DNA of 64,000 nt from an uncultured Lachnospiraceae bacterium. GTDB taxonomy: Bacteria; Bacillota; Clostridia; Lachnospirales; Lachnospiraceae. The notes beneath the pieces were generated by a model. It had not been told where the DNA came from. It made no database searches and was given only the letters and a program-made list of their open reading frames with translations. Position 1 is the first letter of the stretch. Every line of letters starts with the position of its first letter. Position numbers and translations under genes: made by a program. Location of the stretch: assembly GCA_949502235.1 (NCBI GenBank), contig CATBDC010000005.1:81246-145245 (forward strand). Reading direction: 5' to 3'. Positions 17,769-27,122 of this stretch are shown here, piece by piece.

Positions 17769-17871
17769 GAGAATCAATCCTTTCTTTTGCCCCCTTTAAT
17801 GTTCCCATGACGTGGTTTTATCTACAAATATTATACCACTAATCACAGAAAATATAAACATATATTCGATA

Positions 17872-18066
17872 TTATTCTTCGAGACATGACAAATATTTTT
17901 TTATCTTTTCCACAGAATAGAGAACCCGGCGACCTATGATAATCTTTGCTTTTGCCTGCTCTCCGATTTTTCTTGCAGTAGCATTACCACAGGACAGCAT
18001 AGCGGATAAATGTTCTATATCTACAGTAAGCGGCTGGTTTGTTATTCTGTATTTTGTTTTATTCAT
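17872..18066 (-). CDS. xis: excisionase
   Basis: 64 residues, small and basic, with 'LTVDIEHLSAMLSCGNATARKIGEQA' forming a winged-helix-like DNA-binding start and 'IIIGRRVLYSVEKIKKYL' the recognition part. Size and position (104 bp upstream of int, same strand) match Tn916 Xis. It bends the element ends so that Int can excise. Confidence 0.9.
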   Translation of the reverse strand: MNKTKYRITNQPLTVDIEHLSAMLSCGNATARKIGEQAKAKIIIGRRVLYSVEKIKKYLSCLEE

Positions 18067-18142
18067 TATAAAAAATACCTCTCTTTATATCGTTCATTTT
18101 AATTGTTAGAATAGATATACCCTTGTTCTTATGCACCTCCTT

Positions 18143-18229
18143 TTAATATTCCATAACTAGCAGATAAATGGCTCTGGCAAGCTCCACAGGACTTTCACCT
18201 TTCCCATTCTGATGGGCGAACCGTGTCAT
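18143..18229 (-). CDS. possible 28-residue remnant in the orf5/orf10 region
   Basis: A short frame, MTRFAHQNGKGESPVELARA..., ends 77 bp before xis. It reads like the C-terminus of a real protein but has stops just upstream and no good ribosome site. The remainder of 18067-18413 holds a strong AAAGGAGG at about 18133-18140 with no ATG behind it, and otherwise nothing clear. Confidence 0.3.
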   Translation of the reverse strand: MTRFAHQNGKGESPVELARAIYLLVMEY

Positions 18230-18413
18230 ACGGGTGTATCATTATCCAAATATGCAGGTCATGGCAACAACCTTTCCAACAGTTGCTTGTAAAGCATTAC
18301 ATGAATCGCTCTCTTTATTTTTTACAGGTCATAGCGTGTAATCTCCACCGGCTCTCCGCATATCAAACGTATCTATCTGCTCTATTCAGTTGTCAAAGAA
18401 CAAGTAAACCAAA

Positions 18414-18650
18414 TCAAACTATCTCAACTTCAAATTTCAGAATCATTTCCATCATGGCGGCTCTGATTCTTCCTTTCAGTTCCGTATCCACGGCTATGTA
18501 GATATTGCCGTATTCGTCGTACAACGGGCGCAAGCTGGCTTTCGAGATGTAAGCGTCATAGTGCTTTAGTATTTTTTCGATTGCCTGTGCGTCGCCGTCG
18601 GCGGCAGCGGAAATAACAGTGAATGACGGACATTTTTCTGTGGATTTCAT
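18414..18650 (-). CDS. helix-turn-helix domain protein, Tn916 Orf8-like
   Basis: 78 residues; 'SFTVISAAADGDAQAIEKILKHYDAYISKAS' is the conserved start of the small helix-turn-helix proteins paired with the Tn916 sigma-like Orf7. The rest ends in 'RIRAAMMEMILKFEVEIV'. It overlaps the sigma gene by 4 bp, giving translational coupling. In Tn916, Orf7 and Orf8 raise expression of excision and transfer genes. Confidence 0.85.
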   Translation of the reverse strand: MKSTEKCPSFTVISAAADGDAQAIEKILKHYDAYISKASLRPLYDEYGNIYIAVDTELKGRIRAAMMEMILKFEVEIV

Positions 18651-19069
18651 AGCTCGTCCTCCTGTAGTATCTTCTTGATTTCTTCCAGTGATTTCCTGCG
18701 GTTTCGGAAAGAAGTCGTCCGGTCAATCTGTAGCAGGTCGGCAATTTCAGCGTCAGACATTTCCAGAAAATAAAACATCAGCAGAATATCCAGCTTTTTC
18801 TCCGGCAATTGCTTTAATGCTTCTGCCAACTGCTCATTGTTCACCTTGACTTTCATTCCTAAAACTTCAAAGCAGGAATAATCGGAATCGTATTCGTCCG
18901 TCGTGCCGATACCGCTTAACGCCTGCTCCGGCAATTCAGAAAATGGCGTTACGTGCGCTGCGTGTCGGCTTAACTCCCTCTGATAGTCCTTGACGGTCGT
19001 ATCAACAATACGCTTTGCCAGACAATCAAATTGAAGTCGGATAGCATTTTGGAAAGAAGATGGTTTCAT
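18647..19069 (-). CDS. sigma-70-like factor, Tn916 Orf7-like
   Basis: 140 residues from ATG 19069, just after AAAGGGGGTGAG; a longer GTG/ATG frame to 19123 lacks a site. Region-4-type helix-turn-helix near the C-terminus: 'LPEKKLDILLMFYFLEMSDAEIADLLQIDRTTSFRNRRKSLEEI'. It probably directs RNA polymerase to the element's own promoters. Coupled to the Orf8-like gene. Confidence 0.9.
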   Translation of the reverse strand: MKPSSFQNAIRLQFDCLAKRIVDTTVKDYQRELSRHAAHVTPFSELPEQALSGIGTTDEYDSDYSCFEVLGMKVKVNNEQLAEALKQLPEKKLDILLMFYFLEMSDAEIADLLQIDRTTSFRNRRKSLEEIKKILQEDEL

Positions 19070-19434
19070 AATCTCACCCCCTTTCTGGCTAAACTGAAAG
19101 GGGATAAGAGATTTCTTTCCCATTTCGTACTAACACTCGCTGCGTAGACGTGATTTGTTGCAAGTCTGGGAAAAAATTCAAAAAATATTGTCAGGCAGCA
19201 AAAAAGCACAGGAACAATAGGAAAATATTGTCCATGCACTTTCTTGATAGTTCCTGTCATATCATCTGAAAAACCATATACAAGGGCGCATTTTGCCGCT
19301 GTGATGGCTAAGATTTTTTTGACAGTAATTTTTCTGCCGGAAGAAACGGATAGTAAATCTCTTTCAAAGCGGCTGCCTCCTATAGCCGCTGAAACAAAAT
19401 AACCTTATGTCTGCACCGTGAGGAAAAAGAAAAA

Positions 19435-19456
19435 ACGGCGGCTTTTCAACCGTCGT
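19435..19456 (-). terminator. terminator or attenuator upstream of the sigma gene
   Basis: On the minus strand ACGACGG, an 8-base loop and CCGCCGT are followed by TTTTTT. It lies in the 571-bp gene-free regulatory gap (19070-19640) between the sigma gene and the divergent repressor. The gap also has two GACAATATTTT direct repeats on the minus strand at about 19180 and 19222, possible regulator sites. Confidence 0.6.
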
Positions 19457-19640
19457 CCGAAAGAATATATCAAAGTCTGTATTCCAAAAAGAGCTGTAAA
19501 CAACGGTTTTTTTATTAACCGCATTTGCAGCGTATTCGTATCTTTTTACACATAATAGGAACTACAAGACTATATAACACGCTTTTCCATACCTGTTCAT
19601 TCTTCCATAGGAACTGTAGAATGTAGTGAGGTGATTTACT

Positions 19641-19997
19641 ATGCGTAAAAAAGAAGATAGGTACGATTTCAGAGCTTTCGGACTGGCAATCAAAGCCGCC
19701 CGAAATAAACAGGGTTTAACCCGTGAACAAGTGGGCGCAATGATTGAGATTGACCCACGCTACTTAACCAACATTGAGAATAAGGGCAAGCACCCAAGCC
19801 TACAGGTATTCTATGACCTTGTGCATTTGCTCAATGTGTCAACTGATGAATTTTTCCTTTCTGCGCCTGATCCGGCAAAAAGCACCAGACGGCGGCAGTT
19901 GGAAATGCAACTCGACAAATTGTCCAATAAGGATTTAGTGATTGTAGAGAGCGTCGCTGATGGAATCATCAAGTCAAAGGGAGTGGAGGAAAATTAG
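19641..19997 (+). CDS. XRE-type repressor, Tn916 Orf9-like
   Basis: 118 residues with an N-terminal Cro/C1 helix-turn-helix: '[41 protein letters not shown]' at about 13-53. ATG follows GAGGTG. In Tn916 the equivalent orf9 lies divergent from orf7 and is thought to repress it; the arrangement is the same here. The C-terminal half is charged and helical. Confidence 0.9.
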   Translation: MRKKEDRYDFRAFGLAIKAARNKQGLTREQVGAMIEIDPRYLTNIENKGKHPSLQVFYDLVHLLNVSTDEFFLSAPDPAKSTRRRQLEMQLDKLSNKDLVIVESVADGIIKSKGVEEN

Positions 19998-20056
19998 TTC
20001 CTCCATTTTTATTTGCTTATTGATAATACGAAATACGATGATAAGTGATAAAAATA

Positions 20057-20099
20057 AGCCGATAATCTATGAGGTATAAAATCCTCTAAATTATCGGCT
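20057..20099. terminator. bidirectional terminator between convergent genes
   Basis: AGCCGATAAT and ATTATCGGCT form a perfect 10-bp stem around an inner GAGG/CCTC pair, between the Orf9-like gene and the KTR gene. Confidence 0.75.
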
Positions 20100-20279
20100 C
20101 TGCATCTTAGTGTCTGGCTCTTTGATTATTTTTATTTTCAACTTACTAACATTGATAAGATTTTCCTGTTTGCATTTTGGACAATACAATGGAAAATTTA
20201 TCAATTCAGTATCCTTTCTGATTTTTGTTCTTGTTTTATTCTTGCATATAGGACAGTATATCCATTTTACAGTTTCCAT
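20091..20279 (-). CDS. cysteine-rich KTR-domain protein
   Basis: 62 residues with two CxxC knuckles, CPICKNKTRTKIR and CPKCKQE, the pattern of the Cys-rich KTR family that usually sits behind tet(M) in Tn916-type elements. Likely a small zinc-binding protein. Here it marks the tet(M) position although no tet(M) is present. Confidence 0.8.
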   Translation of the reverse strand: METVKWIYCPICKNKTRTKIRKDTELINFPLYCPKCKQENLINVSKLKIKIIKEPDTKMQSR

Positions 20280-20298
20280 TCGTTTCCTTTCTGATATG

Positions 20299-20811
20299 CT
20301 ATTTTAGTGTAAATTCACATGCCAAATAATAAGTATCATAATCCCAATCTTTAGGTGATTCAAAATAAAAAACACTTACAATTATCCTATAACGTCCTGA
20401 TGGGAGTTCTCCGTATACTGAAGAAATATCATATGATAAACTTAACCTTTCATTAGGCTTTATAACCACATCATCTTCATTATCTTTTGATGGTTCATAA
20501 AGTTGTGTCAATTGATACCATGTATCTGATTGTTCTGCTTCGATTTCAAAGTAACCTTTAGTATAATAATACTCTTTGTCAGAGTTATTTTCTAAAAAAA
20601 ATATTGCGTTTCCCAAGTCAGAGTTATCTTTTTTACTTGATGTGAGCTTGACATCTGATAGGATATTGATTTTTTCCTCAGTTCCATAAGACGAAACTTC
20701 ATAAAATTCTTTAAAATCTTGCGATGATATAATTTCCTTATCTGATGTTGAATCACACCCGGACAAAATGCTTACAGCAAATATTAAAATAATACAAATA
20801 CTTTTTCTCAT
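20299..20811 (-). CDS. lipoprotein with Ig-like domain, cargo of the element
   Basis: 170 residues from ATG 20811, 9 bp after AGGAGG; the longer frame upstream overlaps the kinase gene and lacks a site. Lipobox LSGC follows a short hydrophobic segment ('ICIILIFAVSI'), so it should be lipid-anchored outside the membrane. The body is beta-rich with 'GNAIFFLENNSDKEYYY' and 'SGRYRIIVSVF', like Ig-like domains of unknown ligand. It is directly downstream of the histidine kinase, so it may be a sensing or immunity partner. Confidence 0.75.
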   Translation of the reverse strand: MRKSICIILIFAVSILSGCDSTSDKEIISSQDFKEFYEVSSYGTEEKINILSDVKLTSSKKDNSDLGNAIFFLENNSDKEYYYTKGYFEIEAEQSDTWYQLTQLYEPSKDNEDDVVIKPNERLSLSYDISSVYGELPSGRYRIIVSVFYFESPKDWDYDTYYLACEFTLK

Positions 20812-20878
20812 TTTCAAAAACCTCCTTGTATAAGTGCTTATTGCAATTATATAGGGGAAATGTCTATTTTTCATCAAC

Positions 20879-22198
20879 TTATACAATTTTTATACAAGCT
20901 GTAACACAGGCTCCTCCATTTTGATTATTTGAAATCATTATTGTGCCTCCGTGTCTTTCACATAATATCTTACAAATGTTTAATCCCAGTCCTAAATGTT
21001 CAATCGAAGTATCTTGCGATGATTTGTAAAATGGTAGTGTAGCACGTTCTATATCTGTACTCCTGAAACCGCAACCATCATCAGAGACCGTAATCAACAG
21101 ATATTCATTTTTCTTGCTTATATCAATATCTATCATAGAATTAGCATATCTAATGCTATTAGATATCAAATTTTCATAAATTCTATTAACAATTTCAAGA
21201 TTGATAAACAAAATTTGTTTTCTACTGCAATTTGTTTTAATAGTATATTTTATATCAGAACAAAGCGGCTTCGTTGTATTTGATAAAGTGTCTAATAATA
21301 AGTCAAAATTTATGTTTTCTTTTTCTATTTCAATATCTTCTAAACGGTATAGGTTTGTCATAGAATTAACATAATTTTCAAGCCGCTTTACATTGTTGTA
21401 TATTATTGATAACTCGTCAAGTACCTCTTGTTGCGAAACTAAGCCTTTGGGAATAAATGAAAGTAACATTGTAGTATGACCTTTAAGTAATGTTAAAGGT
21501 GTTCGTAAATCATGCGAAAAAGCAGCATTTAATCGCCTCTGTTCGGTAAATTGACGTATCATTTTTTTATTATTTTGATATAAACAATTTTTCATTTTTT
21601 CAAATGCAAGACACAATCTACCCATCTCGTTTTTATACGGGTAAGGCAAAGTAAAATCCAGTTCGTTGTTTTCAATTTTTTTGTATGCATTCGTTAGTAA
21701 TTTTATCGGTCTTGCCAATTTCCGGCGTATAAAAATAGTCACACAAAGCATCATACTAATTGAAAGAACAATAGGAATGATGACAATATTAATCACACCT
21801 AAAGCAGAATCTATAATTCTATCATGTTTTGTAAAATTTGGTGAAACTTCAATGTAAGAGACATGATTAGGATAAATATATTCTTGTACCGGACGTTCCT
21901 TTTTATAGTCTACAACAAAATTACATATTTTCTTTTTATTTGCATTATATATCGTATATTCTGTTTGGTCTTTGTTATATTCTGCTGTAAATGAACCATT
22001 TTCAGGTATATTATATCTTGCTGTCATGTCCTCATATTTATAGTTAAGGTTCATTCTAAAATCATCTACAAAAGTAATTGATATAATGCTTATAGTAATG
22101 CCAGCAACCAGAAAAATAAGCGCATAAAAAACAAATGAAAATTTAATATTCATATTGTCAATATAATACATTACATTTTTTTGTTTTACTTTTTCCAT
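20879..22198 (-). CDS. sensor histidine kinase
   Basis: 439 residues with two membrane helices (about 17-42 and 132-155) enclosing an extracellular loop, a HAMP-like segment, an H-box 'AFSHDLRTPLTLLKGH' with phospho-acceptor His229, and an ATPase domain with 'ENLISNSIRYA' (N box), 'DDGCGF' and 'HLGLGLNICKILCERHGG' (G boxes). The wording resembles NisK/SpaK and lantibiotic-immunity kinases. It overlaps its regulator gene by 13 bp. AT-rich compared with the transfer genes, so it is probably acquired cargo. Confidence 0.92.
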   Translation of the reverse strand: MEKVKQKNVMYYIDNMNIKFSFVFYALIFLVAGITISIISITFVDDFRMNLNYKYEDMTARYNIPENGSFTAEYNKDQTEYTIYNANKKKICNFVVDYKKERPVQEYIYPNHVSYIEVSPNFTKHDRIIDSALGVINIVIIPIVLSISMMLCVTIFIRRKLARPIKLLTNAYKKIENNELDFTLPYPYKNEMGRLCLAFEKMKNCLYQNNKKMIRQFTEQRRLNAAFSHDLRTPLTLLKGHTTMLLSFIPKGLVSQQEVLDELSIIYNNVKRLENYVNSMTNLYRLEDIEIEKENINFDLLLDTLSNTTKPLCSDIKYTIKTNCSRKQILFINLEIVNRIYENLISNSIRYANSMIDIDISKKNEYLLITVSDDGCGFRSTDIERATLPFYKSSQDTSIEHLGLGLNICKILCERHGGTIMISNNQNGGACVTACIKIV

Positions 22199-22860
22199 TT
22201 ATATCCGCACCCCCAAACAGTTTCTATATAAGGATTGTTACACATAGAAAGGAATTTTGTTCTTATCCGGCGTATGTGTTCTGTAATAACAGAATTGTCT
22301 CCAGTACCATCTAACCCCCATACTTTTTCATAAATTGTTTCACGGTCAAAAATAATACCTTTGTTTTGTGAAAGAAATTCGATAATATCAAACTCTTTCT
22401 TTGTAAAATTTATTTCAGATTTTTTGTAAAAAACTGTTCGTGCTGAATAATCAATTACTATGTTATTATCGAATTGGACTATTGCAAATGAATTATGTCT
22501 TTTTTCCCTACGCAAATGAGCAGCAACTCTAGCTTCTAATTCATCAATAGAGAAAGGCTTTACAACATAGTCGTCGCCGCCGATTGCAAATCCTTTGATT
22601 TTGTCACAGTCCTCAATCCGAGCTGTTAAAAAAATAATAGGACAGGACACATAATTCCTGATTTTTTCACAAATCGCAAATCCATTCATATCCGGCATAT
22701 TTATATCTAATAAAATAATATCTGGGTGCTTTGTGATTGCATTCAGTGCTTCTTTTCCATTAATTGCTGTGTATACTACATAACCAATTTTATAAAAATA
22801 CCGGCTCAACATTGATACAATATCTTTTTCATCGTCTACAATTAAAATGCTCTGTGCCAT
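22186..22860 (-). CDS. OmpR-family response regulator
   Basis: 224 residues: a receiver domain with acidic pocket DDE at 9-11, phospho-acceptor Asp52 in 'ILLDINMPDMNG' and Lys in 'DYVVKPFS', then a winged-helix domain with 'FTKKEFDIIEFLSQNKG' and 'ITEHIRRIRTKF'. ATG follows GGAGG by about 7 bp. It pairs with the downstream kinase. The only nearby target outside transfer functions is the lipoprotein gene, so the system may control that or genes elsewhere. Confidence 0.94.
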   Translation of the reverse strand: MAQSILIVDDEKDIVSMLSRYFYKIGYVVYTAINGKEALNAITKHPDIILLDINMPDMNGFAICEKIRNYVSCPIIFLTARIEDCDKIKGFAIGGDDYVVKPFSIDELEARVAAHLRREKRHNSFAIVQFDNNIVIDYSARTVFYKKSEINFTKKEFDIIEFLSQNKGIIFDRETIYEKVWGLDGTGDNSVITEHIRRIRTKFLSMCNNPYIETVWGCGYKWKK

Positions 22861-23044
22861 ATCTCATTCCTCCTTAAAAGCATATTTTATCATTGAAAAA
22901 GCAATTTTTTATCAACTATGCTCATATACTATCATTAAAAATAAATCTTAGCCGCTTCATTATTATAATCTTTTAAATGAAATGTCACAACTATATTATC
23001 AGCTTGCAAATCATACCGAAGTACGAAATGCAAGCCTATTTTTA

Positions 23045-23950
23045 TTATCCTACAATCTTACAGTTACTATCCTTTTCCAGCGTCAATTCAAACTGTGAAA
23101 TCTGCGCCGCTTTCGTCCGGTTATCCAGATACTTTACGGACACGGACACTTTCACCTGTTCCCCGTCCTTTGTAAATATGGGATTGATAAGCTCCGAATA
23201 CAGGTAATCACAGCCTACAGGCGTAAGCACATTCCCCTCCACATAATAGGCAAGCTCTTTTTCCGTAGCCGTGGGATACAGCTTGAAAAACGTCTCCAAG
23301 AACTCTGTCACTTCCTCCGTGGTAGCAGCGTCCGCTGTTCCGTCAGATTCTTTAATCTTTGGCTCATAGCCGGATTTTCCCGGCAGGCTGCTGACGGTGG
23401 GATTCTTTGTAATTACCATATCCCCGTTATCGTCTACATGAACCACTACCATATAAGCAGAAGTACAGCCTATGGACTGTTCCCTCTCTGTCACGGTCTG
23501 GTCTACCGAGTAGGTGACGGTAAAATCTTGTGTTCCCTCCTGTTCAATATCCCAAACTTTAACGTCTGTAGCCGTGGAGCTTGTAGGTATATCCTGCCGC
23601 ACCGTATCCACATTCAAATCCTGTAATTCTTTTGTCAGATAGCGGTTGATATTCGTAGTCCTTGCGTCAATGGATTCCTGCGTGTTGCTCCAAGAATAAT
23701 AATCCGCCGCAAAAGCTCTGACGAAATTTTCAATCCGATTCGTGTCGATAATCCGCTGCTCTATGACTTCCTTTTCATGTACCGTGTGCCTGTCAATGGC
23801 GGTGAAATTCTTATATACCCCAAAACTGACGCTTGCCAGCAGCACCAGCCACAGGGCAAGTACCGTTTTCTTATGTGTGCCGATTTTCATTACAGGCACT
23901 CGTTTTTCTTTTTTAGGTTTTGATTCTTTTTCTTTTTTCTTAAATAGCAT
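23045..23950 (-). CDS. conjugation protein, Tn916 Orf13 / TcpC-like
   Basis: 301 residues from ATG 23950 (MLFKKKEKE), 9 bp after AAAGGA. A basic cytoplasmic start, one membrane helix ('TVLALWLVLLASVSFGVY', about 28-46) and a long extracytoplasmic part with two similar NTF2-like domains, as in TcpC/Orf13, which is VirB8-like in position. It is part of the transfer channel. It is the last transfer gene, 21 bp after the Orf14 gene. Confidence 0.88.
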   Translation of the reverse strand: MLFKKKEKESKPKKEKRVPVMKIGTHKKTVLALWLVLLASVSFGVYKNFTAIDRHTVHEKEVIEQRIIDTNRIENFVRAFAADYYSWSNTQESIDARTTNINRYLTKELQDLNVDTVRQDIPTSSTATDVKVWDIEQEGTQDFTVTYSVDQTVTEREQSIGCTSAYMVVVHVDDNGDMVITKNPTVSSLPGKSGYEPKIKESDGTADAATTEEVTEFLETFFKLYPTATEKELAYYVEGNVLTPVGCDYLYSELINPIFTKDGEQVKVSVSVKYLDNRTKAAQISQFELTLEKDSNCKIVG

Positions 23951-23970
23951 AGACACCATTCCTTTCGCTT

Positions 23971-24972
23971 TTATTTTGTTTTCACCCGTCCTGCGCCGAT
24001 TAGGTGTTTCTGCCAGTACGAGCTTGTCAAATCTGCATAGCCAATGGGATTTCCGGCATGATACATACGGTTGTTACCGGCATAAATCCCCACATGCGTT
24101 ACATATGTTCCCGAATTGTAGGTAGAGTGGAAGAATACCAAGTCGCCAGCCTTTGCCTGTGACAGCGGTATGTGCTGGGTAGCGTCATATTGCATTTGTG
24201 CGGTACGGGGGAGCTTGATACCCGCCTTTCCGTAGCACCACTGAACAAGTCCAGAACAATCAAAGCTGGTGTTCGGATTGCTGCCCCCGAATACATATTT
24301 CCAGCCTTGATACTTTAATGCTTCTTGAAAGATTTTCTGCGCCGTAGCGTTATTAAAGCTGGGAGCGGCGAGGTATTGCGACACCAGCTTTACATAGAAC
24401 ATATTCCCGTATCGGTAACGCCAGCCGCCGTTTTCCTTTATGGAAAGCTCATTTTTATAGCTGACTTTCACGCCGCCGGATTTCTCCCTTGCAAAGCTCA
24501 CCGCCAGCTCATAGGTATATTTCTTCCCGTGTCCGGAGACATAGCCGATAAAGCCGCCGCCGTAATTGTAGGCTTGTACGACCGTATTGATGTCACAGCC
24601 GCTTGCCTTTGCGGATTTTAGCAATTCCGAGAAATATTTGCACCCCTGTCTGATGGATTCCTCTGTAGAGAGGGAGTTGGGCGGCAAACCGAGAGATTCC
24701 GAAGACTGCATAACGTCCGTAGCCGTGCCGCCAGATTCTACCTGCATAATCGCAAGCAGGTAATCCACATAGTCCTCAATTCCGTACTGTCTTGCGTATT
24801 TTTCAACCGTAGGCTGATGTTTCAATACCTCCGGGGATAAGTTCATTCCCGAAAAATCAAAGAGAGAAGTGCCGCTTTCTTCATCATCTGCGGTTATGAT
24901 GAACAGGAACAAAAGCAGGCTGATAATCACCGTAAATATCCCACCGAATACCGCCAAATATCTTAACTTCAT
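23971..24972 (-). CDS. bifunctional cell-wall hydrolase, Tn916 Orf14 / CwlT-like
   Basis: 333 residues: one N-terminal membrane helix (5-26), a lysozyme-like domain (about 55-190, 'LLAIMQVESGG' and 'VVQAYNYGGGFIGYV'), and a C-terminal NlpC/P60 peptidase with the catalytic Cys in 'TSFDCSGLVQWCYGK' and His in 'THVGIYAGNN'. It opens the peptidoglycan for the transfer machine. Overlaps the Orf15 gene by 4 bp. Confidence 0.93.
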   Translation of the reverse strand: MKLRYLAVFGGIFTVIISLLLFLFIITADDEESGTSLFDFSGMNLSPEVLKHQPTVEKYARQYGIEDYVDYLLAIMQVESGGTATDVMQSSESLGLPPNSLSTEESIRQGCKYFSELLKSAKASGCDINTVVQAYNYGGGFIGYVSGHGKKYTYELAVSFAREKSGGVKVSYKNELSIKENGGWRYRYGNMFYVKLVSQYLAAPSFNNATAQKIFQEALKYQGWKYVFGGSNPNTSFDCSGLVQWCYGKAGIKLPRTAQMQYDATQHIPLSQAKAGDLVFFHSTYNSGTYVTHVGIYAGNNRMYHAGNPIGYADLTSSYWQKHLIGAGRVKTK

Positions 24973-27122
24973 TTCTTCCGTCCTTTCCGGCTGGCGGTCT
25001 GATGGGAATTGTCAGCTTTGAGAGATTGCCGTACCGTCTGATTTGGGGCAATCGCCACCTGTTTCTTCTGTTTTGTAGTCTGGCGTGATAAAGCTGCGGA
25101 AACAGATTGGTTTGCCCTTGTATTTTCCTGCTGTCTTAAAGCTACGTCTCTCGTCCTGCCCGACGCTGCCTGTCCTTTTCCTGCCGTCGCCGGACGTTCC
25201 TTAGTTACAGGTTCATGCTGCCTGTTAGCTGCCGCCTGTGAACCTGACTTCACCAATACAGGCGTTGTCGCTGGTCGGTCATGGGTTGGGGCAGCTTCTT
25301 TTCCTGTAAAACCAGAGCCTTGTCTTGCCCTGTCCAGCTCCTTGCGTTTTTCTGCAATGGTCTGCCTGTGCTGATTCTGCCTGTCGGCACGTCCTTGTTT
25401 CCTTGTCGCCTGTTCTTCCACAATGCCACGCTGGAAATCCGATACATTCTCCTGTATCCGGCTTGCGCCGCTGTGAATCGCATACTGTGTTTGTATCGGC
25501 ATATCTTTTACCTGCTGTTTGTCAGACTTTGCTTTATCACGGATACGGTCTTTGCTGTCAAGGACAGCACCCACTTTTTCACCAGCACGTTTCCCGAAAG
25601 TAGAAGTGCTATTGTTTGCCGGAGAATCCGTCTGTGCGTCGTGGTTTGGTCTATTATGATTTCCTGCCTTTGCCGCATTGCTCTTTTGCGAGTGAGAGGT
25701 TACCGCCGCACCAACCGCACCTCCGGCAGCACCAGCGGCTATAGTTCTTCCTATCCTGCGCTCCAAACGTCTTGTACCACGCCCCAAGAACAGGTACGGT
25801 CGCCGTAAGATACGTCTGCCCACCTGCTGCGTATCCGAGGATTGCAGGCTGAACATTGCCATCAAATCCCCCAGCTTAAAGTAGATTCCTGCAAAGGTCA
25901 CTATCTGCAAGAACGCTATCATAAAGAACGGATAACCTGCGGAGATAGAATAAAACATAGCGGATATGCTGAAAGCCGCCGTAATCACCAGCGTAATACC
26001 GGCACGGAGCATAATCGTATTGAACAGCTTTGTAAGCGCTTTTTTCGCCATACTTTCATAAGTCGGCAGCATGGACAAAATAAAACTGACGGGCAGGAAC
26101 ATAGCATACAGAATAAACAGTACCTGCGAAAATGTCATCATGCCCGTTAGTAAAAATATAAAAATCGAAATCCCGATATTGAAGATAAACAGGAATACCA
26201 CCGTTCCTAAACGGCTCATCGTCTTTGTGACGCTTAAATTTGCATTATCCCTGTCCTCAATCTCATCAACTACTACGTCCTCCCTGTCGTCCGTGTCCGG
26301 GCTGGCAGACAGTAATTCTTCGATACGGTCAGCACCCAGCGATTCTATATCCGATTCCCCGTACTGCAAAAGCAGCCACGGCTGTTTCACCTGCACGGAA
26401 AACAGGCTGTCACGTATCAAAGCTACGCTGTCCTTTCCCTTACTGTCAGAATCCGGCAGCACAATCTTTGTTCCCAGCGACAGGGCGGCATTGCTTATGT
26501 CTGCGGAAAATCCGTTGACCTTTGCGATATAATCCGGCGCATAGGCAATCATTGACGCTGACAGCAGAAACACAATCAGAAAATTTACCACCGCATGAAT
26601 CGCCTTTGTGGTCTCCCGTCTGATAAGTCCTGTATACGCCACATAAATACCCATAACCAGAATGAGAATAAGCAAGAATCCCACATAGAACCCCTCGCTG
26701 GAAAAGCCGCCGGAAGTCACTCCGGCAAGTGTCTGTATGTTTTTTCCGATTGCGTCTGCCGTATCTGATATGAAATCCAGCTTATAGGCTTCCTGCACCA
26801 CATAGCCTGTAGCATTGGAGATATATAAACTCACCGTCCAGACAAAATTTGTGATGGCATATAACCCGTACTGGATACTTTTTCCAATCCCATCTAACCA
26901 GTTCCACGGCAGCCAATCCCACGAACTGTCCACGTAGAAATCAAGCTGGTAGTTTTCCAGCGGATATTTGGAGTAGGCGTTTGCGTCGCTCACTGTATTG
27001 TCTACCAGTCCGGCGGCATAAGCGACTGTGCCTGTAAGGGAGAAAAATAGTAGCGCACCAATAAGAGATAACAGCAAAACTCCGAGAACTTTTAGAATTT
27101 TTCGTTTCCTCACAGGCTTCAC
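24969..27122 (-). CDS. membrane channel protein, Tn916 Orf15 / VirB6-like
   Basis: 717 residues: a signal-like first helix (10-36), several membrane helices between about 85 and 440, then a long basic Gln/Ala/Arg-rich cytoplasmic tail (about 450-717, repeated 'RQ', 'NRQ', 'ATAGKG' runs). This is the Orf15 layout; the Tn916 protein is ~750. It should form the inner-membrane core of the transfer channel. Overlaps its neighbours by 4 bp each side. Confidence 0.9.
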   Translation of the reverse strand: MKPVRKRKILKVLGVLLLSLIGALLFFSLTGTVAYAAGLVDNTVSDANAYSKYPLENYQLDFYVDSSWDWLPWNWLDGIGKSIQYGLYAITNFVWTVSLYISNATGYVVQEAYKLDFISDTADAIGKNIQTLAGVTSGGFSSEGFYVGFLLILILVMGIYVAYTGLIRRETTKAIHAVVNFLIVFLLSASMIAYAPDYIAKVNGFSADISNAALSLGTKIVLPDSDSKGKDSVALIRDSLFSVQVKQPWLLLQYGESDIESLGADRIEELLSASPDTDDREDVVVDEIEDRDNANLSVTKTMSRLGTVVFLFIFNIGISIFIFLLTGMMTFSQVLFILYAMFLPVSFILSMLPTYESMAKKALTKLFNTIMLRAGITLVITAAFSISAMFYSISAGYPFFMIAFLQIVTFAGIYFKLGDLMAMFSLQSSDTQQVGRRILRRPYLFLGRGTRRLERRIGRTIAAGAAGGAVGAAVTSHSQKSNAAKAGNHNRPNHDAQTDSPANNSTSTFGKRAGEKVGAVLDSKDRIRDKAKSDKQQVKDMPIQTQYAIHSGASRIQENVSDFQRGIVEEQATRKQGRADRQNQHRQTIAEKRKELDRARQGSGFTGKEAAPTHDRPATTPVLVKSGSQAAANRQHEPVTKERPATAGKGQAASGRTRDVALRQQENTRANQSVSAALSRQTTKQKKQVAIAPNQTVRQSLKADNSHQTASRKGRKK

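Noticed and set aside
18223..18501. 92-residue plus-strand frame in the xis-orf8 gap
   Set aside because: Overlaps the Orf8-like gene on the other strand and has no ribosome site or protein-like pattern.
20091..23045. tet(M) or another resistance gene at the usual Tn916 position
   Set aside because: Only KTR protein, lipoprotein, kinase and regulator are encoded there; no ribosome-protection GTPase motifs.
25281..25808. Long open frame on the plus strand opposite the orf15 equivalent
   Set aside because: Antisense to a well-supported VirB6-like gene in the Gln/Arg-rich tail; no ribosome site and no protein-like pattern.
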